A stretch of 64,000 bases of DNA from Breoghania sp. L-A4 (GTDB lineage Bacteria; Pseudomonadota; Alphaproteobacteria; Rhizobiales; Stappiaceae). Both the position numbers and the translations under genes were made by a program. The stretch covers positions 4,490,165 to 4,554,164 of the forward strand of contig NZ_CP031841.1 in NCBI RefSeq assembly GCF_003432385.1, written 5' to 3'. Within the stretch, counting starts at the first letter, position 1. Every line of letters starts with the position of its first letter. Under the pieces are notes generated by a model. It worked only from the letters and a program-made list of their open reading frames with translations, searched no databases and was not told where the DNA came from. Shown one piece after another: positions 49,764 to 58,180 of the stretch.

Positions 49764-50660
49764 ATGACGCAGGTGGCTGCCGGCGACGCAAGACGACACG
49801 ACATCGCCTTCTCGCTTCTGGGCGAAATGCGCGCGGACCTGGGCGAAAGCCCTCTCTGGTGCGCGCAGGAGCAGTGTGTCTGGTGGGTCGATATCGAGGG
49901 ATGCCGCGTGCTGCGCACCCGGCTGCCGGGCGGCGAGACCACCGCGTGGAGCACGCCTGAAATGGCCGGCTTCGTGGTGCTGACAGCCCCGGGGAAACCG
50001 GCCGTCGGCATGCAGAGCGGCATCTTCCTGCTCGATACGGCGACGGGCGGACTGGAGCGGATCGTGACGCTCGACGCGCCGGGCATGCGCTTCAACGACG
50101 CGACCGTCGACGCCGCGGGGCGGCTGTGGGCCGGCACCATGGCGATCGACGTGGGTTCGGCGCCGGGCGCGCTCTATCGCATCGGCGCGGACCGGAGCGC
50201 GCACGAAGTGATCGTGGGCCCGCTGACGATCAACGGGCTTGCCGCCGACCAGACGCGGGCGCGGCTTTACGTATCGGACTGCCATCCGTCCGTGCAGACG
50301 GTGTGGCGCTTTCATTGCGACCCCGCCACCGGCGCGCTGAGCGGAAGGACCACCTTCGCACGCTTCCACGACCTGGCGGGACGGCCGGACGGTGCGGCGC
50401 TCGACGCGGACGGCAACTATTGGATCGCGGCCGTGGGCGGCGGCTGCCTGCACGTCTTCTCGCCTCAAGGCATGCTTCTCGCCACCCATGAAACGCCCTT
50501 TGACCTGCCCACAAAGCCCGCCTTTTGCGGCGCCAATCTGGATACGGTCCTCGTGACCTCCAAGCGCGACGCCGCTTCGGGCGGCCACCTGGCGATCGGC
50601 CAGGCATCGGACGAGAGAAAATGCGCCGGGCATCCTGCCCACCACTGGAACATCGCGTGA
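49764..50660 (+). CDS. SMP-30/gluconolactonase/LRE family protein (sugar lactonase)
   Basis: Six-bladed beta-propeller hydrolase of about 298 residues. ATG 49764 follows GAGGA. Metal-site motifs of the family are visible: Glu28 in LGESPLW, FNDATVDAAGRLWAGTMA, GPLTINGLAAD with Asn, and RPDGAALDADGNYWIAAVGG with Asp. The last 25 residues (ERKCAGHPAHHWNIA) are less typical. Relatives open sugar-1,4- or 1,5-lactones to aldonic acids. With IlvD/Edd dehydratase and an aldolase-type gene downstream it would be the first step of a non-phosphorylated sugar-acid route; the sugar is not known. Confidence 0.88.
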   Translation: MTQVAAGDARRHDIAFSLLGEMRADLGESPLWCAQEQCVWWVDIEGCRVLRTRLPGGETTAWSTPEMAGFVVLTAPGKPAVGMQSGIFLLDTATGGLERIVTLDAPGMRFNDATVDAAGRLWAGTMAIDVGSAPGALYRIGADRSAHEVIVGPLTINGLAADQTRARLYVSDCHPSVQTVWRFHCDPATGALSGRTTFARFHDLAGRPDGAALDADGNYWIAAVGGGCLHVFSPQGMLLATHETPFDLPTKPAFCGANLDTVLVTSKRDAASGGHLAIGQASDERKCAGHPAHHWNIA

Positions 50661-50747
50661 CATCGGGACCGCCTGGCCGCGCGCCGACGGTCCTTGGAAC
50701 ACACAAAACAGCGCGGGCAAGCGCTGACTGAAGACGGGGAGAAACGC

Positions 50748-52492
50748 TTGGCGAAGAACACTCGCAAGAAGCAGCCGGGAACCTTGCGCAGCGCGCGCTG
50801 GTTCGCCGCCGATGACCTGCGCTCGTTCGGACACCGTTCCCGGATGATGCAGATGGGACTGGCATCCGAGGACTGGACGGACCGTCCCGTCATCGCCGTC
50901 GTCAACACCTGGTCCGAGGCGCAGCCGTGCCACATGCATTTCCGCGCCCGCGCGGAAGACGTGAAGCGCGGCATCCTGCAGGCCGGCGGGCTGCCGATGG
51001 AACTGCCGGCGCTGTCGCTGTCGGAGAGCTTCGTCAAGCCGACGACCATGCTCTACCGCAACATGCTGGCGATGGAGACCGAGGAGCTGCTGCGCTCGCA
51101 CCCCGTCGACGGCGCCGTCTTGATGGGCGGTTGCGACAAGACCACGCCCGGCCTCGTCATGGGCGCGATCAGCGCCGGACTGCCGATGATCTATCTGCCG
51201 GCGGGGCCCATGCTGCGCGGCAACTTCAAGGGACAGCACCTGGGCTCAGGCTCCGACGCCTGGAAGTACTGGGACGAGCGCCGCGCCGGCAACCTCAGCG
51301 ACGAGGACTGGACCGGGCTGGAGGGCGGAATCGCGCGCTCCTACGGCCATTGCATGACCATGGGCACCGCCAGCACCATGACGGCGATCGCCGAGGCGAT
51401 GGGCCTGACCCTGCCCGGCGCCAGCTCGATTCCGGCAGCCGATTCTAACCACATCCGCATGTCGGCCGCTTGCGGCCGGCGCATCGTCGACATGGTGTGG
51501 GAGGATCTGACGCCGGACCAGATCATCACGCGGGCGGCGGTGATCAACGCCGGGACCGTGGCGATGGCCTCGGGTTGTTCGACCAACGCGGTGGTGCATC
51601 TGCTCGCCATGGCCCGGCGCGCGGGGATTCCCTTCACGCTGCAGGATCTCGACGCGCTGGGGCGCACGACCCCGGTAATCGCCAACATCCGGCCCAACGG
51701 GCCGGAATACCTGATGGAAGACTTCTTCTACGCCGGAGGCTTGCGCGCGCTGATGGCGCAGCTCGGAGACAAGCTCGACCTGACGGTGCGGACGGTCACG
51801 GGCGTGACGCTGGGCGAGACCCTGCAAGGCGCCGCGGTCATCAACGACGACGTCATCCGCCCCCTCGACAATCCCGTCTATCCCGAGGGCGCGCTGGCCG
51901 TGCTTACCGGCAATCTGGCGCCGGACGGCTGCGTCATCAAGCCCTCCGCCTGCGCGCCGCATCTGCTTCAGACCGAGGGCCGCGCCTTCGTCTACGACAG
52001 CTACCCGGACCTCAAGGCGGCGATGGAGGACGACACGCTGGACATCACCGAAACCGACGTGCTGGTGCTGCGCAACGCCGGCCCGCAAGGCGGCCCCGGC
52101 ATGCCGGAATGGGGCATGCTGCCGCTGCCGCGCAAGCTGCTGCGCGCGGGCGTGCGCGACATGATCCGCATTTCGGACGCACGCATGAGCGGCACATCCT
52201 ACGGCGCCTGCATCCTGCATGTGGCGCCGGAAGCCTTCATCGGCGGCCCGCTGGCCTTGCTGAAAACCGGCGACATCGTCCGCGTCGACGTGCCCGCCCG
52301 GAGCATCGACATGCTGGTCTCCGACGAGGAACTGGCGGTCCGCGCGGCGCAATGGCAGCGGCCCGAACCCTATTACCCGCGCGGCTACGGCAAGATGTTC
52401 GCCCGCCACGTGTCCCAGGCCAACGACGGGTGCGACTTCGACTTCCTCGAAACGACGGACGGCCCGGCGTTCCCGAACCCGACATCTACTGA
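50748..52492 (+). CDS. IlvD/Edd family dehydratase (aldonate-type), frameshift just before the stop
   Basis: About 581 residues. Start TTG 50748 (LAKNTRKKQPGTLRSARWF) is preceded by GGGGAG; ATG-like starts further up lack one. Iron-sulfur ligands and family motifs: VVNTWSEAQPCHMHF, GAVLMGGCDKTTPGLVMGAI, SYGHCMTMGTASTMTAIAEA, ASGCSTNAVVHLLAMARRA and MIRISDARMSGTSYGACILH. The tail PRGYGKMFARHVSQANDGCD fits sugar-acid dehydratases such as L-arabinonate dehydratase rather than IlvD. Near the end a base is missing in the C run at 52472-52474: the expected PEPDIY and TGA at 52490-52492 lie one frame over. As written, translation would run on to 52721 through the next gene's start. Confidence 0.85.
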
Positions 52493-52515
52493 CGCTCATT
52501 CAAGGATCGATTTCC

Positions 52516-53232
52516 ATGACTCTGTCTCCCGAAACCCGCGAAAAGCTCAGCCACGTGTCCTGCGCGACGCTGACCACCGCGCTGTTCAAGCGCGGCCTGC
52601 GCAACGTCTTCCTGCAGGACGTGCACCCGATCACGCCGAAAGGCCGCAACATGGTCGGCCCGGCCTTCACCCTGCGCTACATTCCGGCGCGCGAGGATCT
52701 CAACACCATCGCGGTGTTTGAAAGCCGCGAGCATCCGCAACGAGTGGCGATCGAGACCTGCCCCGAGGGCCACGTGCTGGTGATGGACAGCCGCCAGGAT
52801 CCGAGCGCGGCGTCGGCCGGCGACATTCTGGTGACACGGCTGATGGTGCGCGGCGCGGCCGGCATCGTCTCCGACGGCGGCTTTCGCGACAGCCCGAAGA
52901 TCGGCGGCCTCGACATGCCCGCCTATCACAACCGGCCCGCCGTGCCGACGAACCTGGTCAAGCACCAGGCGATCGAGATCAACTGCGCGATCGGCTGCGC
53001 CGGCGTGGCGGTGTTTCCCGGCGACATTATCGTCGGTGACGACGAAGGCGTGGTGGTCATCCCCGCGGGCATCGCCGACGAGATCGCGACCGAGGCCGCC
53101 GCCATGACGCTGTTTGAAAACTTCGTCTCCGAACGCGTGATGGACGGCCAGTCGATCCTGGGGCTGTATCCGCCGACAGATCCCGCCAACCGCGAGGCCT
53201 TCGACGCCTGGCTCAAGGCGCGGGGCGCCTGA
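52516..53232 (+). CDS. RraA-like protein (probable aldolase)
   Basis: About 238 residues of the RraA/HMG-aldolase fold. ATG 52516 follows AAGGA. Seen: VGPAFTLRYIPAREDLNT, GHVLVMDSRQD, the aldolase motif AGIVSDGGFRDSPKIGGLDM with the Arg-Asp pair that in HMG/CHA aldolases binds substrate and metal, and VFPGDIIVGDDEGVVVIPAG. Members with this RD pair are often true aldolases that split 4-hydroxy-2-oxo acids, not RNase regulators. It follows the dehydratase gene, so it probably cleaves the 2-keto-3-deoxy acid the dehydratase forms; the product is inferred. LigAB-type genes next door are convergent, so a role in that route is a second possibility. Confidence 0.85.
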   Translation: MTLSPETREKLSHVSCATLTTALFKRGLRNVFLQDVHPITPKGRNMVGPAFTLRYIPAREDLNTIAVFESREHPQRVAIETCPEGHVLVMDSRQDPSAASAGDILVTRLMVRGAAGIVSDGGFRDSPKIGGLDMPAYHNRPAVPTNLVKHQAIEINCAIGCAGVAVFPGDIIVGDDEGVVVIPAGIADEIATEAAAMTLFENFVSERVMDGQSILGLYPPTDPANREAFDAWLKARGA

Positions 53233-53256
53233 CCGGATCCGGTCTCACGCGAAGGT

Positions 53257-53348
53257 CTCTCGTTCGTCATCCTCGGCCTTGTGCCGAGGATCCATGTTTT
53301 CAATGACTTATGGATGGTCGGGACAAGCCCGACCATGACGAATGAGAG
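53257..53348. repeat. Intergenic clover-shaped repeat with two hairpins
   Basis: Outer arms CTCTCGTTCGTCAT (53257-53270) and ATGACGAATGAGAG (53335-53348) pair with one mismatch. Inside, CCTCGGC-CTTGT-GCCGAGG (53271-53289) and TGGTCGGG-ACAAG-CCCGACCA (about 53315-53335) each form a strong hairpin. The two inner hairpins use the same loop word on opposite strands (CTTGT and ACAAG), suggesting they are inverted copies of one unit. It lies between convergent genes and may terminate both. Confidence 0.7.
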
Positions 53349-53421
53349 ATCGTTCGGCTTTGTGAGCAGCCCGGCCCCGGACAGTTCCCGGAGCCTTTTC
53401 CCTTCTCACTCCGCGAAACGC

Positions 53422-53793
53422 TCAGGTCTCGACCGTGGGATAATCCTTGCCTTTCCAGTGCTGGAGGTTCGCGGCGAACTCCCTCTGGAAGGAAAGCGGT
53501 CCATTCTTGGCCATGTAGGGCTCGTCGTAGATGCCGATGAAGATCGTCAGGTTGAGGAAGAAGTGCGCGCCCATTTCAAACAGCGCCACATAATCGTGCC
53601 CAACCAGCGCCGCGCGCTCGGCGTCCGTAAACCCGTGCACCGTGGAGGCTTCCACATCGTTGCCCAGAAGCTTCGGCCCGATGGACTGCTCCCAGGTGGC
53701 GACGAAGCTGCGCGGGTCCTCCGTGTAGCGCTTCAGATACTCCGGGTCGCGGTCGACGGTGTAGAGGAACTTGTTGACGTAGTACTTGCTCAT
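53422..53793 (-). CDS. LigA-like small subunit of class III extradiol dioxygenase
   Basis: About 123 residues, helical, of the protocatechuate 4,5-dioxygenase alpha-subunit family. Seen: YYVNKFLYTVDRDPEYLKRY, TEDPRSFVATWEQ, LTDAERAALV-type segment read as GFTDAERAALVGHDYVALFE and GAHFFLNLTIFIGIYD. It has no metal site; in known enzymes it covers the active site of the LigB subunit. ATG 53793 overlaps the stop of the upstream catalytic gene by four bases (ATGA). It converges with the RraA-like gene. Confidence 0.87.
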   Translation of the reverse strand: MSKYYVNKFLYTVDRDPEYLKRYTEDPRSFVATWEQSIGPKLLGNDVEASTVHGFTDAERAALVGHDYVALFEMGAHFFLNLTIFIGIYDEPYMAKNGPLSFQREFAANLQHWKGKDYPTVET

Positions 53794-54650
53794 GCCGCCT
53801 GCTCCTTCGGATACCAGGTGAAATAGGCCTCCATGGTGTGGAAGAGATCGAGGTTGTCGACATAGTCGGCGCCCTCGGGACCGGCGACGCCGAGCATCAG
53901 GATGAAGTTCAGGAAACCGTGCGTGGCGTTGCCGCTGGCTGCCATGCTCTCGTGGCTGACATTGTCCAGAATCGCGTCGATGTCGCCCGCCTTCAGCCAT
54001 TCGATCGCCTGGCGGTCGAACTCCGGATCTGGTCCGGTCTCCATAAACTGGCGCGGGCCGCCCAGTTCCAGCGACAGATGGCCAGTGCCGATGGCGGCCA
54101 CGCGCTTGTCGGACGGATAGGCGTCGATCGCCTTGCGGATCGCCCGGCCCAGATCATAGAAACGCTTTGGCGTGTGCAGCGGCGGCGCGAAGATGTTGGT
54201 GTAGATCGGCACCACCGGCAGATCGTTCTCGGGGCGCACCGTGATGATCGGGCAGATGATGGAGTGATCGATCTTCAGCTCGTTGGAAAACGCGAAATCG
54301 AAGTTCTGGTCCATCAGGTTCTGGTGCATGAAGCGCGACATGTCCTCGTCGCCCTCCAGCACATACTTCGGAATGCCGAATTCGCGCTCCTCGTTGTAGA
54401 AGGTCGCGTCGTAGCGCTCCGCCTTGCCGATCAGGAACTGCGGGCAATTGTCCAGGAAGATCTGGTGGAAATGATCCGAGCCGATCATCACCAGGATGTC
54501 CGGCTTGGTGCGCGCCAGCGTCTCGCGATAGGCCTCGATCTTGCGCTTCCATTCCGGCGCCTGCGGCATCTGCTGCTCGGGCGGAGCGGTGGTGGCCTTC
54601 AGGTAGAACGGGTGATGCGTCGACGCCAGCGTGGCAACAAGTTTGGCCAT
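53790..54650 (-). CDS. LigB-like catalytic subunit of class III extradiol dioxygenase
   Basis: About 286 residues. ATG 54650 follows AAGGAG. The iron site is visible as His12 and His13 in ASTHHPFYL, the SDHFHQIFLD motif near residue 58, and IGTGHLSLELGG with the His near residue 200. ELKIDHSIICPIITVRPEND is also conserved. The substrate may be protocatechuate, gallate or a related carboxylated diphenol; this cannot be settled from sequence. Its partner small subunit follows directly. It is preceded by an amidohydrolase gene and a hairpin. The pathway genes that would take the ring-cleavage product further are not obvious nearby, apart from the RraA-like gene. Confidence 0.9.
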   Translation of the reverse strand: MAKLVATLASTHHPFYLKATTAPPEQQMPQAPEWKRKIEAYRETLARTKPDILVMIGSDHFHQIFLDNCPQFLIGKAERYDATFYNEEREFGIPKYVLEGDEDMSRFMHQNLMDQNFDFAFSNELKIDHSIICPIITVRPENDLPVVPIYTNIFAPPLHTPKRFYDLGRAIRKAIDAYPSDKRVAAIGTGHLSLELGGPRQFMETGPDPEFDRQAIEWLKAGDIDAILDNVSHESMAASGNATHGFLNFILMLGVAGPEGADYVDNLDLFHTMEAYFTWYPKEQAA

Positions 54651-54695
54651 GTTTTTCTCCTTCCGATAGGACGCGCCGCGAAGGCGCGCCTCCCC

Positions 54696-54720
54696 GGGAT
54701 GCGGGCCCGGCCCGCATCCC
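54696..54720. other. Strong 12-base palindrome between amidohydrolase and ligB genes
   Basis: GGGATGCGGGCC and GGCCCGCATCCC pair perfectly around a single base. It lies in the 80-base gap downstream of the amidohydrolase stop and upstream of the LigB-like start. There is no T-tract on either strand, so it is a structured RNA or processing site rather than a clear terminator. Confidence 0.45.
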
Positions 54721-54730
54721 CCAATCCCGA

Positions 54731-56245
54731 TTACCCCGCGAAGAGGTCGCGTTCGATGCCCGCCGCCTCGAACAGATAGTCGCGGCTGGCTGCCAGCTCC
54801 GCCTTCAATCGCTCAATATCGAAGCCGAGCAACCGCCCCTTCCACTTCTTCACCTGCCCCGCGACAAAGACCGTATCCACGTTGGAACGCTCCATCAGGG
54901 TGACGACGGCGCCGGCAGCATTGTTCAGCGGGGCGACGTTGATCGCCTCGGCATCCAGAAGGATGATGTCCGCCTCCTTGCCCGGCGTCAGCGAGCCGGT
55001 CTTGCTGTCAAGCCGCAACCCCTGTGCGCCGCCCATGGTCGCGGTGCGAACCGCCTCCATCGTTGTCATGAGTTCCGGATAGTCCTCGCCGGCGAGCGCC
55101 TTTTCGTTCACGAACATGCGCTGCAGCGTGACGAGGCTGCGCATCTGGGTGAAGAAGTCGGCCGTCATGGTGCATTCCACGTCGGTCGAAAGCGAGATGC
55201 TCATGCCGAGGTCGAGGGCCGTCTGGATCGGCGGCGTGCCGTGACGCATGTGCATTTCTATCGGCACCGCGAAGGACACGTGGGCGCCGGCGTCGGAGGC
55301 ATATTTCCAGCCGTCTTCCGACATCCCGGTCATATGAATGAAGATGTTGTCGGGCCCGAACTTCCCCGCCGCGCCGAGCTCGTCGAACGTCGGCTGCATG
55401 CCGAAGGTGCCGACCACGTGCAACGCGATCGGCAGATCGAGCTCGCGGCCGATCCGCCAAGCCTCCTCATAGCCCGGCAGGTAGATTTCCCCGCCCATGG
55501 CCATGGTGAGAAGCTGGTCATCCGAAGAGAAATATTGCTCCTTCAACCGCGCCGCATCGCCAGGATATTTCGCCCTGTCACCCCAGCCTTCGAAGTAACC
55601 GAACACCGCCCGGCGCCCGGCGTCGCGCAGCGCGTCGACCGCCGCGTCGGAATGCTCCGGTGAATGGTGGATCTGGCTGACGTCCATGACCGTCGTCACG
55701 CCGGCGTCGAGTTGCGCGATCGATCCGAAGAGCTCGTTGATGTAGACATCCTGGGGCCGGTAGGCCATCGAGAACTTCTGCAGGATCGTGTCGTAATAGT
55801 TCTGTGCGTTGGCCGGACGGCCGTCATTGATCAGGATACCGTCGGCCAATTGGCTCCGCAGGGCCGTTTCGAATTGATGGTGATGGGTGTCGACGAAGCC
55901 GGGCATGACGATCTTGCCGGACGCGTCAACCACCACCGCGTCGCTTGCGTCGATATTGGCGCCGACCTCGACGATCCGCGCGCCGTCGATAAGCACGTCA
56001 CCGCTCTCAAAATTGCCGACGGCCGGATCCATCGACAACACGACACCGCCCTTGATCAGGATCCGGCGGCCCGGCGCACCAAGGCCCTCCGGCAGGGCGC
56101 TCGCAGCGCTCTCCTGTGCGGCGGCGGCCCCTGGCAGGGCGATTCCCGTTGTTGCCACGGCGCCTGCAACGGCGCCGACCTTGAAGAAATCGCGCCGGCT
56201 CGGGCACGGCGCCTCATGGATCTTTGGATCGCACAATCTGCACAT
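54731..56245 (-). CDS. Tat-exported amidohydrolase family protein
   Basis: About 504 residues. ATG 56245 follows GGAGGAAAAGCC. The N-terminus has a CxxC pair (Cys2, Cys5), a third Cys near residue 14, then the twin-arginine motif SRRDFFKVG and a hydrophobic stretch, so it is probably exported folded. The catalytic TIM barrel follows: VMPGFVDTHHHQFETALRSQ with the metal-ligand His pair, PIALHVVGTFGMQPTFDELG, IFIHMTGMSEDGWKYASDAG, and ISLSTDVECTMTADFFTQMR with the metal Asp. The C-terminal part (LTPGKEADIILLDAEAI) is typical of atrazine-chlorohydrolase/cytosine-deaminase-like enzymes. The substrate is unknown. It may release the ring substrate of the downstream LigAB-type enzyme outside the cytoplasm; that is inference. 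Confidence 0.85.
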   Translation of the reverse strand: MCRLCDPKIHEAPCPSRRDFFKVGAVAGAVATTGIALPGAAAAQESAASALPEGLGAPGRRILIKGGVVLSMDPAVGNFESGDVLIDGARIVEVGANIDASDAVVVDASGKIVMPGFVDTHHHQFETALRSQLADGILINDGRPANAQNYYDTILQKFSMAYRPQDVYINELFGSIAQLDAGVTTVMDVSQIHHSPEHSDAAVDALRDAGRRAVFGYFEGWGDRAKYPGDAARLKEQYFSSDDQLLTMAMGGEIYLPGYEEAWRIGRELDLPIALHVVGTFGMQPTFDELGAAGKFGPDNIFIHMTGMSEDGWKYASDAGAHVSFAVPIEMHMRHGTPPIQTALDLGMSISLSTDVECTMTADFFTQMRSLVTLQRMFVNEKALAGEDYPELMTTMEAVRTATMGGAQGLRLDSKTGSLTPGKEADIILLDAEAINVAPLNNAAGAVVTLMERSNVDTVFVAGQVKKWKGRLLGFDIERLKAELAASRDYLFEAAGIERDLFAG

Positions 56246-56272
56246 GGCTTTTCCTCCGGTAACGGTGGTGGG

Positions 56273-57136
56273 TCAGGTTCCGATAATCGAATTCAGGATC
56301 GGGTAGCGTGCGATCGCGTGCGAAATATGCGACGCGGCTTCGCGCAATTCGGGAAGACGTTCGGCGACAAGCGAGTCCGGCGTAACCTTCCCTGTGTATC
56401 CAGATGTGTTCAGCGCGGCGATGGTCCGTCCCTGCAGGTCGCGGATGGGTACGGCGAGCGCGGTGATTCCGTAGTCGAGCTGATCCACCGTGGTCGCGTA
56501 TCCGGCTTCGCGAACGGCGAGAATTTCGCGGCGAAGTACCTGCGGATCCGTGATTGTCTTGGAGGTCAGCGGCTCGGGCTGCACGGTCGCGATATAGCGG
56601 TCGAGCTCCGCGTCGCTCAGCCCGGCCAGCAGCACCCGGCCCAGCGACGTTGCGCAGGCCTGATACCGCGCACCGACGACCGCCGCCGCGCGGCGCGCGC
56701 GCTGCAATGACACATGCGCGATATAGATGACATCGCCGCCGTCGAGCGTTCCCACCGAGGAGGCGTCGCCGAAACGCTCGACCAGTTCCCGCAGGTTGGG
56801 CTGCAGCACCTCGTCGATCCGGGCTGTGAAATAGAAGGCTGAGCCCAGCGTCATGATCTTGGGGCGCAGGTGGAACCGCTTCTGCCGCTGGCCGACGTAT
56901 CCCAGCGTCTGCAGCGTGATCAGGCTGCGCCGCGCCGCGGCCGGCGAAAGGCCGACACGCCGGGCGACCTCGCTGAGCGTCATGTCCGGGTGAGAAGGAT
57001 CAAACGATTCCAGGATCGCCAGCCCCTTGGCAAGCGCCTCCACGAACTCAACGGGCGCTCCGGCGCCTCCGGATCCAATTGCATGTCCTGCACGTCCGTC
57101 ATCCCTCGCGACCACATCCGGCGTCAAACACCGCAT
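56273..57136 (-). CDS. IclR family regulator (PcaR/PobR-like)
   Basis: About 287 residues from ATG 57136; GTG 57154 in frame is possible. The winged helix has MTLSEVARRVGLSPAAARRS and LITLQTLGYVGQRQKRFHL. The effector domain includes VIYIAHVSLQRARRAAAVVG, GARYQACATSLGRVLLAGLS, TVDQLDYGITALAVPIRD and IAALNTSGYTGKVTPDSLVA. The opening (VEFVEALAKGLAILESFD) and the TSLGRVLLA stretch resemble PcaR, PcaU and PobR, regulators of protocatechuate catabolism. It is divergent from the citryl-CoA-lyase-like gene, with a three-repeat operator candidate between them, and upstream of the amidohydrolase on its own strand. Confidence 0.88.
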   Translation of the reverse strand: MRCLTPDVVARDDGRAGHAIGSGGAGAPVEFVEALAKGLAILESFDPSHPDMTLSEVARRVGLSPAAARRSLITLQTLGYVGQRQKRFHLRPKIMTLGSAFYFTARIDEVLQPNLRELVERFGDASSVGTLDGGDVIYIAHVSLQRARRAAAVVGARYQACATSLGRVLLAGLSDAELDRYIATVQPEPLTSKTITDPQVLRREILAVREAGYATTVDQLDYGITALAVPIRDLQGRTIAALNTSGYTGKVTPDSLVAERLPELREAASHISHAIARYPILNSIIGT

Positions 57137-57283
57137 TCCGCGCCGCACGGCCAAGCCGCAGCGTCGTGGGGCGCGCGCTGGATCTGATGGATCGGGCGCA
57201 GTTGGAATGCAGTCATCTCACCTCCGAATAGCAGCAATTGGGCGCCACGGCGCGGGTTGCGCCGGCACCATTGGGGATTCCAC

Positions 57284-57347
57284 TTGACGGAAGATTAGGC
57301 GGCCAGTAGATTTTCGGCAAGAGCAAATATTTTCGCCTACCGAAAAT
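57284..57347 (+). promoter_or_regulatory. Promoter with three-repeat IclR-type operator
   Basis: A likely sigma-70 promoter, TTGACG (57284-57289), 17 bases, TAGATT (57307-57312). Over and after the -10 box lie three copies of one 10-base word: ATTTTCGGCA (57310), ATTTTCGCCT (57329) and, on the other strand, ATTTTCGGTA (57338-57347). The last two form a palindrome; the first is a direct repeat 19 bases upstream. PcaU and PobR of the same regulator family bind three 10-base repeats in this palindrome-plus-direct-repeat plan. The site would let the IclR protein control the genes from 57358. Confidence 0.6.
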
Positions 57348-57357
57348 GAGGATCATA

Positions 57358-58170
57358 ATGCGAATTGGCAAGCAAGAGCAGGCCTATACCGCCATCGCGA
57401 CATCGGACGACGAAAGCATCACGGTTCGTGGCTACGATCTGTGCAATGACCTGATCGGCAAGATCGACTTCACCGATTATTTCTGGCTTCTGGTTCTGGG
57501 CGAGCGCCCGAGCCGGGAACAGCGCGCGATGATGGATGCCTGCCTTGTCGCCATCGCCGAACACGGCCTGGTGCCCAGCGTGCAGGCCGCCCGCATGACG
57601 CTTGCCGCCGGCCCCGACGCCTGGCAGGGCGCCATGGCCGCCGGCCTCCTCGGCATGGGCAGCGTGGTGGCCGGCAGCTCGGAGACCGCGGGGCTCTATC
57701 TGGTCGAGGTCCTGGACAAGGCGCAGGCCGACGGCACCGACCTGGAGACCGCGGCCATCGAAAGCCTGAAGGCGCTCAAGGCCGCGCGCAAGAAGGTCCC
57801 CGGTCTCGGACACCCGCAGCACAGCGCCGGCGACCCGCGCGCCGACCGTCTGCTTGAGATCGCCGACGAGCTCGGCATCAGCGGCAAGCACATCGAGACC
57901 CTGCGCCTGCTCGCAAAACACGCACCCGGCATCATCAACCGCCCGCTGCCCATCAATGTCTCAGGCGCCATTCCGGCGACGATCCTTGATGCCGGCTGGC
58001 CGGCAGAGGCCATGAAGGCCGTGCCGCTTCTGGCGCGCGCCGCCGGACTGTCGGCCCATCTGTTCGAGGAATCCGCACGGTCCATCGGCTTCATCATGTC
58101 GCACAAGGCGGATCTCGCGATCTCCTACGACGGCCCGGCCGCCGCATCCAAACAACACAAACCGGCTTGA
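57358..58170 (+). CDS. Citryl-CoA lyase-like protein (citrate synthase superfamily)
   Basis: About 270 residues. ATG 57358 follows GAGGA; ATG 57346 in frame lies inside the operator. The citrate-synthase fold is cut down to the lyase core: ITVRGYDLCNDLIGKIDFTD, MAAGLLGMGSVVAGSSETAG around residue 100, and the active-site stretch VPGLGHPQHSAGDPRADRLL with His152. This pattern matches citryl-CoA lyase and the lyase part of ATP-citrate lyase, which cleave a citryl-type CoA ester to acetyl-CoA and oxaloacetate. Together with the CaiB gene ten bases downstream, the substrate may be the CoA ester of a citrate-like or citramalate-like acid. First gene of the operon behind the IclR-type operator. Confidence 0.82.
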   Translation: MRIGKQEQAYTAIATSDDESITVRGYDLCNDLIGKIDFTDYFWLLVLGERPSREQRAMMDACLVAIAEHGLVPSVQAARMTLAAGPDAWQGAMAAGLLGMGSVVAGSSETAGLYLVEVLDKAQADGTDLETAAIESLKALKAARKKVPGLGHPQHSAGDPRADRLLEIADELGISGKHIETLRLLAKHAPGIINRPLPINVSGAIPATILDAGWPAEAMKAVPLLARAAGLSAHLFEESARSIGFIMSHKADLAISYDGPAAASKQHKPA

Positions 58171-58180
58171 GGACGGCGCC

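Noticed and set aside
50748-52721. A fused dehydratase with a 77-residue extra tail
   Set aside because: The tail is the RraA-like gene read in the wrong frame, created by one missing base near 52473; the natural end is the TGA at 52490-52492.
52516-53232. Calling the RraA-like protein a ribonuclease E regulator
   Set aside because: The Arg-Asp pair typical of true aldolases is present and the gene sits in a sugar-acid operon, so the regulator name would mislead.
54696-54720. Treating the palindrome after the amidohydrolase gene as a rho-independent terminator
   Set aside because: There is no run of T on either side; only a structured element can be supported.
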